64,000 bases of DNA from PHAA01 sp022706565 (GTDB lineage Bacteria; Bacillota; Syntrophomonadia; Syntrophomonadales; Syntrophomonadaceae). Within the stretch, counting starts at the first letter, position 1. Each line of letters begins with the position of its first letter. The notes under the pieces were generated by a model. That model had not been told where the DNA came from. It worked only from the letters and a program-made list of their open reading frames with translations, and did no database searches. The stretch covers positions 9,655 to 73,654 of the forward strand of contig JAXGLD010000007.1 of assembly GCA_040769385.1 (NCBI GenBank), in the 5' to 3' direction. The translations under genes were made by a program, and so were the position numbers. Below are positions 47,759 to 56,167 of this stretch, piece after piece.

Positions 47759-48400
47759 ATGGAATACTTGGCTTCATTGTTTCCTTTTATGATGGAAGGC
47801 ACCGTTGTTACCTTGAAAATCTTTTTCATTTCTTTAATTACGTCATTACCGTTGGGGGTCGTGTTTGCCATGACCCGCCTTTCCAAATTAGCCCCTCTAA
47901 GTGTAGCCACTCAGTTCTATATCTGGCTTTTCCGGGGTACTCCCCTATTGCTGCAGCTGCTGTTCATATATTTTGGCTTGCCTATAATCGGCATCAATAT
48001 CGACCGTTTTCCAGCCGCCCTGCTGGCCTTTATCCTCAATTACACTGCTTACCTGGCGGAGGTGTACCGCTCCGGCATTCAATCAATTGACCGGGGACAG
48101 TTCGAGGCGGCTGACGTGCTGGGTTTGAGCCGCTGGCAAACCTTATCCCGGATCATCTTGCCGCAGATGATAAAGAGAGTATTACCCCCCATCAGTAATG
48201 AAGTTATCAATCTGATTAAGGATACTTCCCTGGTTTATGCAATCGGTATCAGTGAACTCCTGCGGGTGGCGAAGATTGCTGCAGTGCGGGATGCCTTGTT
48301 TGTCCCCTTCATTATGGCGGCGATATTTTATCTCGTAATGACCGCGGTTATCCAGCAGACTTTCAAGTGGCTGGAAGACCATTACGCCTATTATCGATAG
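47759..48400 (+). CDS. Polar amino acid ABC transporter permease (system 3)
   Basis: The 213-residue permease has YIWLFRGTPLLLQLLFIYFG (about 58-77) and the docking loop GQFEAADVLGLSRWQTLSRI (about 113-132). Compact HisM/GlnP class. The start is ATG at 47759 with ataagagg before it. The ATPase gene follows 10 bases later. Confidence 0.9.
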   Translation: MEYLASLFPFMMEGTVVTLKIFFISLITSLPLGVVFAMTRLSKLAPLSVATQFYIWLFRGTPLLLQLLFIYFGLPIIGINIDRFPAALLAFILNYTAYLAEVYRSGIQSIDRGQFEAADVLGLSRWQTLSRIILPQMIKRVLPPISNEVINLIKDTSLVYAIGISELLRVAKIAAVRDALFVPFIMAAIFYLVMTAVIQQTFKWLEDHYAYYR

Positions 48401-48410
48401 GAGCAGGATT

Positions 48411-49178
48411 ATGTATATACTCAAAGCTACCGAAGTGTATAAGGATTTTCATACCAATGAAGTATTAAAAGGCGTGTCCATGCAGGTCGACAAGGGCGAG
48501 GTAATAGCCATTATCGGCCCTTCTGGATCTGGCAAGAGTACCTTCCTGCGCTGCCTGAACCGTTTGGAAACCATTGACCGGGGCAGTATCGAAATCGAGG
48601 GCGAGTTTATGGTGAAGAACGGTCCCAACGGCAAAGCGGTATATGCCAGCGAAAAGGATATTGCCCGTATGCGCCTGAAAATGGGGATGGTTTTTCAGAA
48701 CTTCAATCTCTTCCCGCATAAATCGGTGCTGGAGAACCTGATGATGGCGCCTATGCTGGTAAATGGGATTGATAGCAGTACCGCCCGCGATACCGCCATG
48801 ATGTATCTGGAAAAGGTAGGAATGGCCCAGAATGGCTCCAATTACCCCTATCAACTGTCGGGGGGAATGCAGCAGCGGGTGGCAATAGCCCGGGCATTGT
48901 GCATGAACCCCGCTATAATGTGTTTTGATGAACCAACCTCAGCCCTCGATCCGGAATTAACCGGGGAGGTACTGCAGGTCATGAAAGATCTGGCCATGGA
49001 ACACATGACCATGGTAGTGGTCACCCACGAAATAGGCTTTGCCCGTGAAGTCGCCCAGCGTGTTATCTTCATGGACGAGGGCGCCATAGTTGAGGAAGGC
49101 AATGCCGAAGACGTATTGCTGCACCCGCAGCAATCAAGAACCAAGGAGTTTCTCAGCAAGGTGCTGATGGCCAGGTAA
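48411..49178 (+). CDS. Polar amino acid ABC transporter ATPase (system 3)
   Basis: The 255-residue ATPase has Walker A GPSGSGKST, QNFNLFPHKSVLENL, signature LSGGMQQRV (methionine where the other two have Gln-Lys), Walker B IMCFDEPTSALDPE and VVTHEIGFAREV. It has an insertion around VKNGPNGKAVYASEKD (about 65-80) compared with system 2. The palindromic repeat copy B begins seven bases after its stop. Confidence 0.92.
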   Translation: MYILKATEVYKDFHTNEVLKGVSMQVDKGEVIAIIGPSGSGKSTFLRCLNRLETIDRGSIEIEGEFMVKNGPNGKAVYASEKDIARMRLKMGMVFQNFNLFPHKSVLENLMMAPMLVNGIDSSTARDTAMMYLEKVGMAQNGSNYPYQLSGGMQQRVAIARALCMNPAIMCFDEPTSALDPELTGEVLQVMKDLAMEHMTMVVVTHEIGFAREVAQRVIFMDEGAIVEEGNAEDVLLHPQQSRTKEFLSKVLMAR

Positions 49179-49184
49179 AATAAA

Positions 49185-49248
49185 GTATGCATAAATATAC
49201 TGGTTTCCACGCTGTCGCTTAACGTCCGCCCGTATATTATGCATACCA
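49185..49248. repeat. Dispersed ~65-bp imperfect palindrome, copy B
   Basis: Inverted relative to copy A at 8281-8346. Its minus strand begins ATGGTATGCATAATATACGG and ends CCAGTATATTTATGCATACT, with the same GGCGGACGTTAAGC core. Differences from copy A are a few scattered substitutions. Both copies follow closely the stop codon of a plus-strand gene. Confidence 0.85.
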
Positions 49249-49309
49249 TAGAGGAATTCTTTAAGTTTTCAGTTGTCTCGATCCGTCCCCTTTCACTCGG
49301 GATTTCTCG

Positions 49310-49618
49310 TCACTTCTTTTTGAGTTTTTCTATCTCCTCTTCAACTTCCTCGGCACCTTCGCGATAGAATTCTTCCTCGTCGGGGGCCAGTTCCTTCAAG
49401 AGCCTCAGAAACTCACCGGCATGTACTCTCTCCTCGTCGGCGATATCCTTGAGGACCTCGATGGCCAGTTCATTGTCGGTGGCTTCGGCCAGCTGCATAT
49501 AAAGCTGGATGGCTTCATACTCCGCCGCAATCATGAAGCGGATCGCCCGGATTAGTTCTGCTTCAGTCAGCTTGCGTTCTCTCGTCAGTCCAGAAAAAGA
49601 GTTTCCAAAATCAGGCAT
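49310..49618 (-). CDS. Encapsulated-ferritin-like (EncFtn-type) small protein
   Basis: A 102-residue, two-helix ferritin-like protein. Helix one carries LIRAIRFMIAAEYEAIQLY and helix two IADEERVHAGEFLRLLKEL; the Glu of AEYEA and the EExxH of DEERVH are the iron ligands expected for the EncFtn/rubrerythrin-like half-ferritins. The layout, the acidic tail after the second helix and the length resemble the ferritin-like domain fused to archaeal encapsulins and the free encapsulated ferritins. No encapsulin shell gene is in the window. EncFtn proteins oxidise Fe(II) as ring-shaped decamers. A strong ribosome binding site (aaggagggtg) precedes the ATG at 49618. Confidence 0.72.
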   Translation of the reverse strand: MPDFGNSFSGLTRERKLTEAELIRAIRFMIAAEYEAIQLYMQLAEATDNELAIEVLKDIADEERVHAGEFLRLLKELAPDEEEFYREGAEEVEEEIEKLKKK

Positions 49619-49830
49619 GCTCTCACCCTCCTTGTAAGGTCGATTTCAACGGTTTTAAAGATTACAGTAAAACATCATTAATTGGGGTCAATTGTCTCCT
49701 GCCTTATTTTAACACAACCGGGGCGCCGGTTGGTTAGGACGATACGTTCGCGCCCAGCGCAAAAGGGCCGCAACAACAGGACAGCATGATGGCGTACCAA
49801 ACCAGTCAGCTCTTATCGGTGACGGAAGAT

Positions 49831-50715
49831 CTATATAAAGTCTTCCAGGTTCTGTACCAGTTTATCCATGCAATCGATCAAAGGCGAATGGCCCGAGTCG
49901 GAGAGAATGACCAATCGACCCACGGCCCCAAGAGCGGCAGCGATTTCCTCACCGGTGAAGGGAGGTACTACCAGATCACGGTCCCCTTGCAGAATCAAGG
50001 TGGGAGCAGTTATGAGCTTTACCCGTCCGTTACCGGGCACCAGCCCGTTATGCTCGGTCGAAATATTGAAACGGAGCAGGGCATAATGAATATCGGCCAC
50101 ATTTCTCTGGGTCATGGCATCGTCCAGGTACTCCTCGTACAATTCATCGCTGGGCCGGTTTTTGTTGTACATCACCTTATCCCAAATGCGGCGAATAAAT
50201 TCGCGATTGGGGTATACGTTATATTTCTTCATGTGATCAAGGCTCCAATTGGACACTTTGGAACCCAGTTTGCGCAAGGTGGCGTAATCTACGGGGCTAT
50301 TCTCCGTGCGGATCAAACGATAGCCTTTTATACCCACCGAGTCGATCAAGACCATTCTATCAACATAACCCGGGTTGTCAGCAGCAAACTGCATGGCCAC
50401 CCCGCCTCCAGTCGACCACCCCACCAGCGTGAAACGTTTCAGTTCCAGTTGGTCAGCCCAGAATTTGATGTCATCGGCCAGGTCTTTCAGGGACGATATG
50501 CGCTGGTTGTAGGTGGAGGCGCCGAAACCACGCATATCGGGGGCGAATATCTTATACCGGTCTTCCATCCTCTCCATTAATATCTCCATATGTTTGGAAG
50601 AGGTCATATTGCCATGCAACATGACCACCGGCGGTCCAACCCTACCCGCCTCCCGGTACCCGATAGTCTCACCGTTGATTAGTCCTATCTTTCTGATCTC
50701 ATATATGTCCGGCAG
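49831..50715 (-). CDS. Alpha/beta hydrolase with non-canonical start
   Basis: An esterase/lipase-type hydrolase: VVMLHGNMTSSKH oxyanion turn (HG), DMRGFGAST, the nucleophile elbow GWSTGGG (Ser), the acid in LILQGDRDLVVPP and the His in SDSGHSPLI. The substrate is unknown. The only canonical start in frame, GTG at 50628, lies right at the HG strand and would remove about 29 residues that look genuine (LPDIYEIRKIGLINGETIGY). A strong aggaggg sits six bases before a CTG at 50715, so the gene probably begins there (or at the ATC before it). The C-terminus is complete. Confidence 0.78.
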   Translation of the reverse strand: MPDIYEIRKIGLINGETIGYREAGRVGPPVVMLHGNMTSSKHMEILMERMEDRYKIFAPDMRGFGASTYNQRISSLKDLADDIKFWADQLELKRFTLVGWSTGGGVAMQFAADNPGYVDRMVLIDSVGIKGYRLIRTENSPVDYATLRKLGSKVSNWSLDHMKKYNVYPNREFIRRIWDKVMYNKNRPSDELYEEYLDDAMTQRNVADIHYALLRFNISTEHNGLVPGNGRVKLITAPTLILQGDRDLVVPPFTGEEIAAALGAVGRLVILSDSGHSPLIDCMDKLVQNLEDFI

Positions 50716-50811
50716 GATGCTCCCTCCTCTGGGTTCATAAATATCTATTTATATAATAGTACAAATCGCCGGGCTTAAGGCAAATTGAGAAGAGTGACCG
50801 AACACAGCAAA

Positions 50812-50846
50812 ATTGAGAAGCACCACCCCAACCGAGATGGTGCCTC
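50812..50846 (-). terminator. Terminator of the tup operon
   Basis: On the minus strand GCACCA...TGGTGC with a GC-rich loop is followed by TTCTCAATTTT, about 30 bases after the stop of tupC. Confidence 0.65.
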
Positions 50847-50875
50847 AATAAAAATTCATTTGTTCAACAACTGAC

Positions 50876-51586
50876 CTATTTCAGGGCTTTACCTTCGGAA
50901 GGGTAATCCGTACAATCTTCCCTGCGTATAATGTCTTTGCTCACCAGGGCTCCATCCTCCATCCAGTAGACCGCATCGGTCATGACATCCGCTTCCCGGC
51001 GGTGATGAGTCACCATAACCGTAGTGATACGTTTCCCCCGCAATAATTGATCAATATGGATCATTAATTCCTCTCTGATCTCTTTATCAAGATTAGAGAA
51101 GGGTTCATCTAAAAATATGATCTCCGGATCAACCACCAGCGCCTGGGCGATGGCCACCCGCTGGGCTTCGCCACCGGAGAGCGAACGGGCCCGACGGTGA
51201 GCCAAGTGAGCAACCTCCATCTGTTCCAGACTATCCATTATCCGCCTGGTTCTTTCTTTGCGATTGATACCCCGGAATTTCAGGCCCAGATCCACATTCT
51301 CCACCACGTTCAGATCCAGCAACATTGGTTTTTGAAAAACCATGGCCATGCGGCGCTGCAATTCCAAGCGTGGGTGTTCCTCCAGGCTCTTGCCGAAATA
51401 TTTGAGCTTGCCGCTGGTAGGATCCTGCAACAGGGCCATCACAAACAACAGGCTGCTTTTGCCGGCTCCGTTGGGGCCCATCAAACTCACTGATTCTCCT
51501 GATTCCAAAGAAAATGTCGGCACATCAAGAATCTTTCTGCCACCGAGTACAAGGGTCATGTCCTGGATCTCAATTACCGCACTCAT
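50876..51586 (-). CDS. tupC: Tungstate ABC transporter ATPase TupC
   Basis: The 236-residue ATPase of the tungstate importer. Walker A GPNGAGKSS (serine for threonine at the end), signature LSGGEAQRV, Walker B IIFLDEPFSNLDK and VTHHRREA. Placement beside TupA- and TupB-type genes gives the assignment. The start ATG at 51586 (ggaggaga upstream) overlaps the TGA stop of the permease gene by four bases. Confidence 0.88.
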   Translation of the reverse strand: MSAVIEIQDMTLVLGGRKILDVPTFSLESGESVSLMGPNGAGKSSLLFVMALLQDPTSGKLKYFGKSLEEHPRLELQRRMAMVFQKPMLLDLNVVENVDLGLKFRGINRKERTRRIMDSLEQMEVAHLAHRRARSLSGGEAQRVAIAQALVVDPEIIFLDEPFSNLDKEIREELMIHIDQLLRGKRITTVMVTHHRREADVMTDAVYWMEDGALVSKDIIRREDCTDYPSEGKALK

Positions 51587-52281
51587 GATTCTCTCCTCCA
51601 TTGCTGAACGGTAGTCAAGAATGCGGTGACGCCATAAGCAAGCAGCAATAGGATAATACTTATGGCGATGGCCACATCAAAATTGCCCTTATTGACTTCC
51701 AGCACAGTAGCAGTGGTCAGGACCCTGGTCTGGCCGGTAATATTACCACCAACCATCTGCGACGCCCCGACCTCCGATATAACCCCGCCAAAACCCGCCA
51801 TAACCGCGGCCAACAATCCCAGCCGGGCTTCCCGGACCAGGCTCCACAACATCTGGATCTGATTGGCACCCAAGGCCTTTAACTGCAGACGAATGCGAGG
51901 ATGGATTTGCTGGATCGCAGCCAGAGTAAAACTGGTCACAATCGGTGACGCTATTACTGCTTGGGCTATCACAATGGCATAAGGGGTATAAATAATGTTG
52001 AAGGCTCCAAAAGGGCCTGAACGCCAGAGAAAGATACTCACCCATAGACCTACCACCACCGGCGGCAGCCCCATCCCGAAATTGGCCAAACTGACCAGGA
52101 AGTTGCGGCCGGGAAATCTCTTCAAGGCCAGCAACCAGCCAAGGGGGACCCCGATTAAAACACTGATAAGGGTTGCGGAGCCCGATACCTTGAATGTAAG
52201 AATGGTCACCTCCAATACCGCGGGGTCCAAAGAAATAAGTAAATAAAATGCCTGGACCAGGCCCTCCCAGATTAGTTCCAC
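51583..52281 (-). CDS. tupB: Tungstate ABC transporter permease TupB
   Basis: The 232-residue permease has about five membrane helices and the molybdate/tungstate-type docking loop QLKALGANQIQMLWSLVREA (about 132-151), followed by the family's GFGGVISEVGASQMVGGNI segment. It starts at GTG (52281), with only a weak ribosome binding site, and is coupled to tupC by overlap. Confidence 0.9.
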   Translation of the reverse strand: MELIWEGLVQAFYLLISLDPAVLEVTILTFKVSGSATLISVLIGVPLGWLLALKRFPGRNFLVSLANFGMGLPPVVVGLWVSIFLWRSGPFGAFNIIYTPYAIVIAQAVIASPIVTSFTLAAIQQIHPRIRLQLKALGANQIQMLWSLVREARLGLLAAVMAGFGGVISEVGASQMVGGNITGQTRVLTTATVLEVNKGNFDVAIAISIILLLLAYGVTAFLTTVQQWRRES

Positions 52282-52311
52282 ATATTCACATCCCTATCTG
52301 CGTTATAGAGT

Positions 52312-53214
52312 CTATGCCGCCTTGCCCAAATCTTCTTCGTTCTTGCCGGCATCGGGGAAGAATAAGGGCTGTCCATATTTGTCGACGCCAAAGGTTTTAA
52401 TGATATCCTGAGTTGCCGGTGCCACCATAAAATCGGCAAATGCCTTGGCGCCCTCAAAGTTTACCTTGGGCCATTTCTCCGGATTAACAGTCATAACATG
52501 ATAGATATTCAAGAGAGCTTTCTCGCCCTCAACCATTGGAACCAGAGCTACGTTCTTCATTTGAGCCAGGTAAGTACCCCGGTCAGTAAGCGTATAGCCA
52601 TTCTTTTGGTTGGCGATGGTTATGGTAGCACCCATTCCCTGTCCAGCTTCCTGGTAATTAGGTCCAACTGCAGGGGTGATGCCCGCCGCTTTCCACAGGC
52701 TCAATTCCATGTTATGAGTTCCAGATTTATCTCCTCTGGAGATAAACATACTATTGGTATCTTTGATTTTCTTCAATGCCTCGGCGGAACTGGTCATGCC
52801 CTTGATTCCAGCCGGGTCATCCGCCGGACCTATGAGCAGGAAATCATTATGCATTACCAGCATACGGTTGGTGGCAAAGCCTTTTTCCACCAGTTCGAGT
52901 TCGGCAGCTGGTGAATGTACCAGCAGGACATCGGCTTCGCCTTTTTCACCCATAGCCAGGGCGGCGCCAGTGCCAACCGATACTGTTTTGACTACATATC
53001 CGGTTTGTTTCTCAAATTCAGGAACCAAAACATCCAGCAACCCGGTGTCCTGCGTGCTGGTGGTGGTGGCCAGGATAAGATTGGGATTGGCAGGTGCTTT
53101 CGGGGCAGCCGGCTGATTGGCCGGCGGTTGGGCGGCCTGTTGGGCACAGCCCACCAGTGACAGCATGAAAACCATTACCATGGCGAGAGTAATAAACCTC
53201 TTTTTACTAAACAA
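52312..53214 (-). CDS. tupA: Tungstate-binding lipoprotein TupA
   Basis: Captures tungstate outside the membrane for the TupBC importer; tungsten serves the aldehyde:ferredoxin oxidoreductases and formate dehydrogenases of anaerobes. The 300-residue lipoprotein has the lipobox LVGC (about 23), an Ala/Pro-rich linker, and the TupA signature ATTTSTQDTGLLDVL at about 49-63, then SVGTGAALAMGEKGEADVLL, FISRGDKSGTHNMELSLW and the NGYTLTDRGTYL ligand-side segment. It starts at TTG (53214) with aaaggaggt. A probable Moco/Tuco riboswitch with terminator lies upstream. Confidence 0.94.
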   Translation of the reverse strand: MFSKKRFITLAMVMVFMLSLVGCAQQAAQPPANQPAAPKAPANPNLILATTTSTQDTGLLDVLVPEFEKQTGYVVKTVSVGTGAALAMGEKGEADVLLVHSPAAELELVEKGFATNRMLVMHNDFLLIGPADDPAGIKGMTSSAEALKKIKDTNSMFISRGDKSGTHNMELSLWKAAGITPAVGPNYQEAGQGMGATITIANQKNGYTLTDRGTYLAQMKNVALVPMVEGEKALLNIYHVMTVNPEKWPKVNFEGAKAFADFMVAPATQDIIKTFGVDKYGQPLFFPDAGKNEEDLGKAA

Positions 53215-53285
53215 GATTATACCTCCTTTGAATCATTAATTAAGTGATTGTGCCAGCGTTGTCCCTCCCTGACATTCCAAACACG

Positions 53286-53319
53286 AAAAAGCCGGACCCG
53301 CAGTGACGCAGATACGACT
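53286..53319 (-). terminator. Terminator of the tupA riboswitch expression platform
   Basis: On the minus strand AGTCGTATCTGC pairs with GCGGGTCCGGCT (one mismatch, several G-U pairs) over a GTCACT loop, followed by TTTTT. It sits about 20 bases after the aptamer and 72 bases before the tupA start. Confidence 0.75.
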
Positions 53320-53339
53320 CAGTTTGATCCAATCCAATT

Positions 53340-53436
53340 CACTCTCCTTTCCGAATGCGGGAGGCACATTTGTTTCCTCTTGTACCTTTTGGACTGACCC
53401 TCATACCCTTCTGGCTGCAGAGGCCCAGACTCGGAG
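53340..53436 (-). promoter_or_regulatory. Molybdenum/tungsten cofactor (Moco/Tuco) riboswitch aptamer
   Basis: On the minus strand the 5' end CTCCGAGTC pairs with the 3' GGAG of CGGAAAGGAG (53344-53353). Between them are GAGGAAACA (53371-53379) and GCCTCCC (53359-53365), the three hallmarks of the Moco RNA motif (GGAAAC, GCCUCCC, CGGAAAGGAG). Location directly before a tungstate transporter gene is the expected context. Whether it is the Mo- or W-cofactor variant cannot be decided here. Confidence 0.8.
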
Positions 53437-53573
53437 ATAAATTATTAACAGTGTTAGAAATTCGACTCTAATTGCCAATATTCCTGCTAAGTTACATACT
53501 TTACGCAGATTATACTACAATTTCCATACATAGGTGTAGGGCGGGCGAATTTCGAAGATCCCGGTCCACATTT

Positions 53574-54149
53574 TCAAATTATGTCGAAGCGACCTGGTTT
53601 TCTTTTCGGGGCTCGTGGTGAGACGGCCGGATAACCCAAGGTTACCGCAGCGATGAATTGGCCTTTGTCGGGAGCGAATTCTTTCTCCAAGATGTGTGCA
53701 TGTCCAGTCGTTATAGGTGCGGTCATCCAGCAGGATCCTAGCCCCCGGTCATAGGCCATCAGGCACAGATTCTGGATTGCGGCGGCGGTCGATTCGACCA
53801 GAGTCAGGTCCAGATCTGGACTGGGTTTGAGAAGAAAGACGAGTATGCAGGCCTGAGCATTCCCAAGGCCTTTCAGAAACCCTCTGGTCTCAGCTACCAC
53901 CTCTGGATGGCGGGGGAACAATTGCTCCAGGTCCTCTTTGATATCAAAGCTGATTTCATCAAATATGTGACGTAGTTTTTCCAGCTGGGCATCGCTTCTA
54001 AGCGCCAGGAAGTACCAAGGCTGAGTGTTATTGCCCGATGGGGCCATGAGTGCAGCCTCGATTATCTCTTGGAGCACTTCTGGTTCGATGGGCTGGTCTG
54101 TGTACTTTCGTATGCTGCGGCGGCCATAGATTGCATCTCTGGTCTCCAA
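53574..54149 (-). CDS. Nitroreductase-family NAD(P)H-dependent FMN enzyme
   Basis: The 191-residue protein begins YGRRSIRKYTDQPI (about 8-21), the usual FMN-binding arginine cluster, followed by APSGNNTQPW (about 36-45) and NLCLMAYDRGLGSCWMTAP (about 129-147), all characteristic of the nitroreductase superfamily. The native substrate (nitro compound, flavin or other) is unknown. It starts at TTG (54149) with gggaggtgg before it. The gene is divergent from the HD phosphohydrolase. Confidence 0.88.
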   Translation of the reverse strand: METRDAIYGRRSIRKYTDQPIEPEVLQEIIEAALMAPSGNNTQPWYFLALRSDAQLEKLRHIFDEISFDIKEDLEQLFPRHPEVVAETRGFLKGLGNAQACILVFLLKPSPDLDLTLVESTAAAIQNLCLMAYDRGLGSCWMTAPITTGHAHILEKEFAPDKGQFIAAVTLGYPAVSPRAPKRKPGRFDII

Positions 54150-54293
54150 GCAACCACCTCCCTTGAGGATCTAGGAATGCTATCTGCAACGGATCGGGGA
54201 AAATACAGCTTCCAGTTACAGATTGATATGTTCATAAACGTAATGTTGTCAATACTATACAGTAAATGCAACATAACCGGGAAGGTGATATCC

Positions 54294-54929
54294 ATGAATA
54301 AATATGAGCTGTTCAGGGAGTGCAGCGACCACTTGCTGAATGACCACCAACCCTCACTGTATTTGCGCGAATTGGATGAGAAGGGATGGCTGGCTGAAAT
54401 CATGCCCTTCGACTTGCTGGTTGAATTGAAGGGAATCGAGCAGTCACCGGTGTTTCATCCGGAAGGAGATGTGTGGGAACATACCCTGCTGGTAGTGGAC
54501 CGGGCAGCACTTTGTCGCGAGCTGAGTCCCAACCCGCTGGTTTTTATGTGGGCGGCGCTGCTGCACGATGTAGGCAAGATACCTACCACCAAAATTCGGC
54601 GGGGGCGTATTACCGCTTATGACCATGATCGCGAAGGCGCGGCTATGGCGGCTCTATTCCTGCGCGAACTGACCGAGGATGAAGATTTCATCGCAGGGGT
54701 CACGCGACTTATCCGCTGGCACATGCAGAGCCTCTATGTAAACAAGCGACTGCCCTTTGCCAAAGTAAACGAGATGCTGACCGAGGTGTCTCTGGAGGAA
54801 ATAGCGCTATTCTCGCTCTGTGACCGGTTGGGGCGCGGCGATATGGATGAACCAGCCCGGCAGCTGGAAATAGCCGGGATTAAAGCTTTTATGGAGCAGT
54901 GCCATCAAGACCAAATGCATGGCCGCTAA
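54294..54929 (+). CDS. HD-domain phosphohydrolase
   Basis: The 211-residue protein carries the HD metal motif: DVWEHTLLVVDRA (His, about 58-70), WAALLHDVGKIPT with the HD pair (about 86-98), YDHDREGA and a later SLCDRLGRGD carrying the second Asp. The pattern is like the HD half of tRNA nucleotidyltransferases (LKGIEQSPVFHPEGDVW), so it may hydrolyse 2',3'-cyclic phosphates or nucleotides; the polymerase half is absent. The start ATG at 54294 has gggaaggtga. It ends six bases from the convergent HAD gene. Confidence 0.82.
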   Translation: MNKYELFRECSDHLLNDHQPSLYLRELDEKGWLAEIMPFDLLVELKGIEQSPVFHPEGDVWEHTLLVVDRAALCRELSPNPLVFMWAALLHDVGKIPTTKIRRGRITAYDHDREGAAMAALFLRELTEDEDFIAGVTRLIRWHMQSLYVNKRLPFAKVNEMLTEVSLEEIALFSLCDRLGRGDMDEPARQLEIAGIKAFMEQCHQDQMHGR

Positions 54930-54935
54930 ACTGCT

Positions 54936-55598
54936 CTAAGCCATTATCCTCCAGCCATTCTGGTCGGCATAGTCCAATAAGTGAGGATCAGGCCGGACGG
55001 CTATCTTGTCCCCTACCGTCTCCATGATATAGATGTCGGTAAGACTGTCGCCATAGGCCCGACTGGCCTGCCAATCAATGTCCTGAGCGCTGAAAGCCTC
55101 AAGCAGCATATTTCTTTTGGCCTGGCCGTCCACGAAACGGGTATCTCCATGGGAGTCGTAAACGTCATCGCGGTATACCAACTGGGCCCCCAGCACTGTA
55201 TCGATACCCAAGTCGGCACCTATGATCTGCAGCATTTCCAGATAGGAACCGGAGACCAGCACACAGTGGAATCCCTCCCGGCGAGCGGATTCAATTTCCT
55301 CCAGGACGGCAGGATTGAAATGGACTTTCAGGTACGGATACGCTTGCCGAAAAAATTCCACTATTTCAGAGCGGCGCAAACCGATATACAAGCGATTGAA
55401 GCGCTTGAACGCCAGCCTCTTCATATTCTCCCTAGAGATCAGTCTGAGTTTGAAAGCAAACCACACCGGCAATACCGCTGCCCCTACTGAGTAACAACGC
55501 AGGCGGGAGCGGCCCTGCCTCAGCCATTCCTTGGCCAAGCAGGGCAGAGTGTCCTTCTGCAGCAATGTACCATCAAAATCGAAAATCGCCAGTTTCAC
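54936..55598 (-). CDS. HAD-superfamily phosphatase (SerB/HAD-IB type)
   Basis: The 220-residue protein has motif I LAIFDFDGTLLQKDT at the N-terminus, motif II CVLVSGSYLEML and motif III/IV YGDSLTDIYIMETVGDKIAV, the DxDGT...S/T...GDS pattern of subfamily IB (phosphoserine-phosphatase-like). A hydrophobic segment (YSVGAAVLPVWFAFKLRL, about 35-52) is a common feature of HAD-IB cap regions. The start is GTG at 55598, just before the motif, with gagg upstream; a longer frame from 55634 is less convincing. Substrate unknown. Confidence 0.85.
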   Translation of the reverse strand: MKLAIFDFDGTLLQKDTLPCLAKEWLRQGRSRLRCYSVGAAVLPVWFAFKLRLISRENMKRLAFKRFNRLYIGLRRSEIVEFFRQAYPYLKVHFNPAVLEEIESARREGFHCVLVSGSYLEMLQIIGADLGIDTVLGAQLVYRDDVYDSHGDTRFVDGQAKRNMLLEAFSAQDIDWQASRAYGDSLTDIYIMETVGDKIAVRPDPHLLDYADQNGWRIMA

Positions 55599-55769
55599 AG
55601 TCAGCCTCGAGAAAGAATAGTAGTGCGCATCCATGTAAATCCTGAACCCGGTTACACGCGGCCCCGGATGCTATCACTCCCTGTATTTTACCAGAATGCG
55701 TCCTGTACACGCCAACCCAAGGCAATCAAACCTGTAAAGCGTCATACTGTCAGGCTGAGCCCTGCTAAA

Positions 55770-56150
55770 TCAGAGAATGTTCTCCAGGGTTATCTCTTCC
55801 TTGCGGGGAATGTGTTCGATCATAACTCTGGTCTCAGCCAGTTGGCCCATCGAAAGGGCATCGTCACGCCTAGAAACATATTCCTTGCAGCGGGCCAGGG
55901 AAAACTCGATATTGTCCATCTCTTCATGCTCCAAAAAAACCGGCCACCATTTAGCCTCCTTTTCCCATTTCCGCTCCAACTCGTCGACCTGGAAGGATGC
56001 TTCTGACCAATTCCCGCTTTCGATTTGTTCATACACGACCTCTATTTGCTGGACCAGACGCACAGATGAATCCAGCAGCCAGTCATTCATCCAAAAACCT
56101 GCGCCTATCAGCAAGCCCAGGCCAATAAAAACTCCGATCATAAGTCGCAT
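55770..56150 (-). CDS. DUF4363 family protein
   Basis: The 126-residue protein has one N-terminal membrane segment (about 4-23) and a long helical soluble part with WSEASFQVDELERKWEKEAKWWPVFLEHEEMDNIE, the recognisable core of DUF4363. It lies 17 bases downstream of the DUF421 gene; the two are frequently paired in Clostridia. Probably anchored in the cytoplasmic or forespore membrane; molecular role unknown. The start ATG at 56150 has aggggaag. Confidence 0.82.
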   Translation of the reverse strand: MRLMIGVFIGLGLLIGAGFWMNDWLLDSSVRLVQQIEVVYEQIESGNWSEASFQVDELERKWEKEAKWWPVFLEHEEMDNIEFSLARCKEYVSRRDDALSMGQLAETRVMIEHIPRKEEITLENIL

Positions 56151-56167
56151 AATTATTTATCTTCCCC

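Noticed and set aside
49786..50580. 264-codon plus-strand frame opposite the alpha/beta hydrolase
   Set aside because: The minus strand carries the complete catalytic triad motifs.
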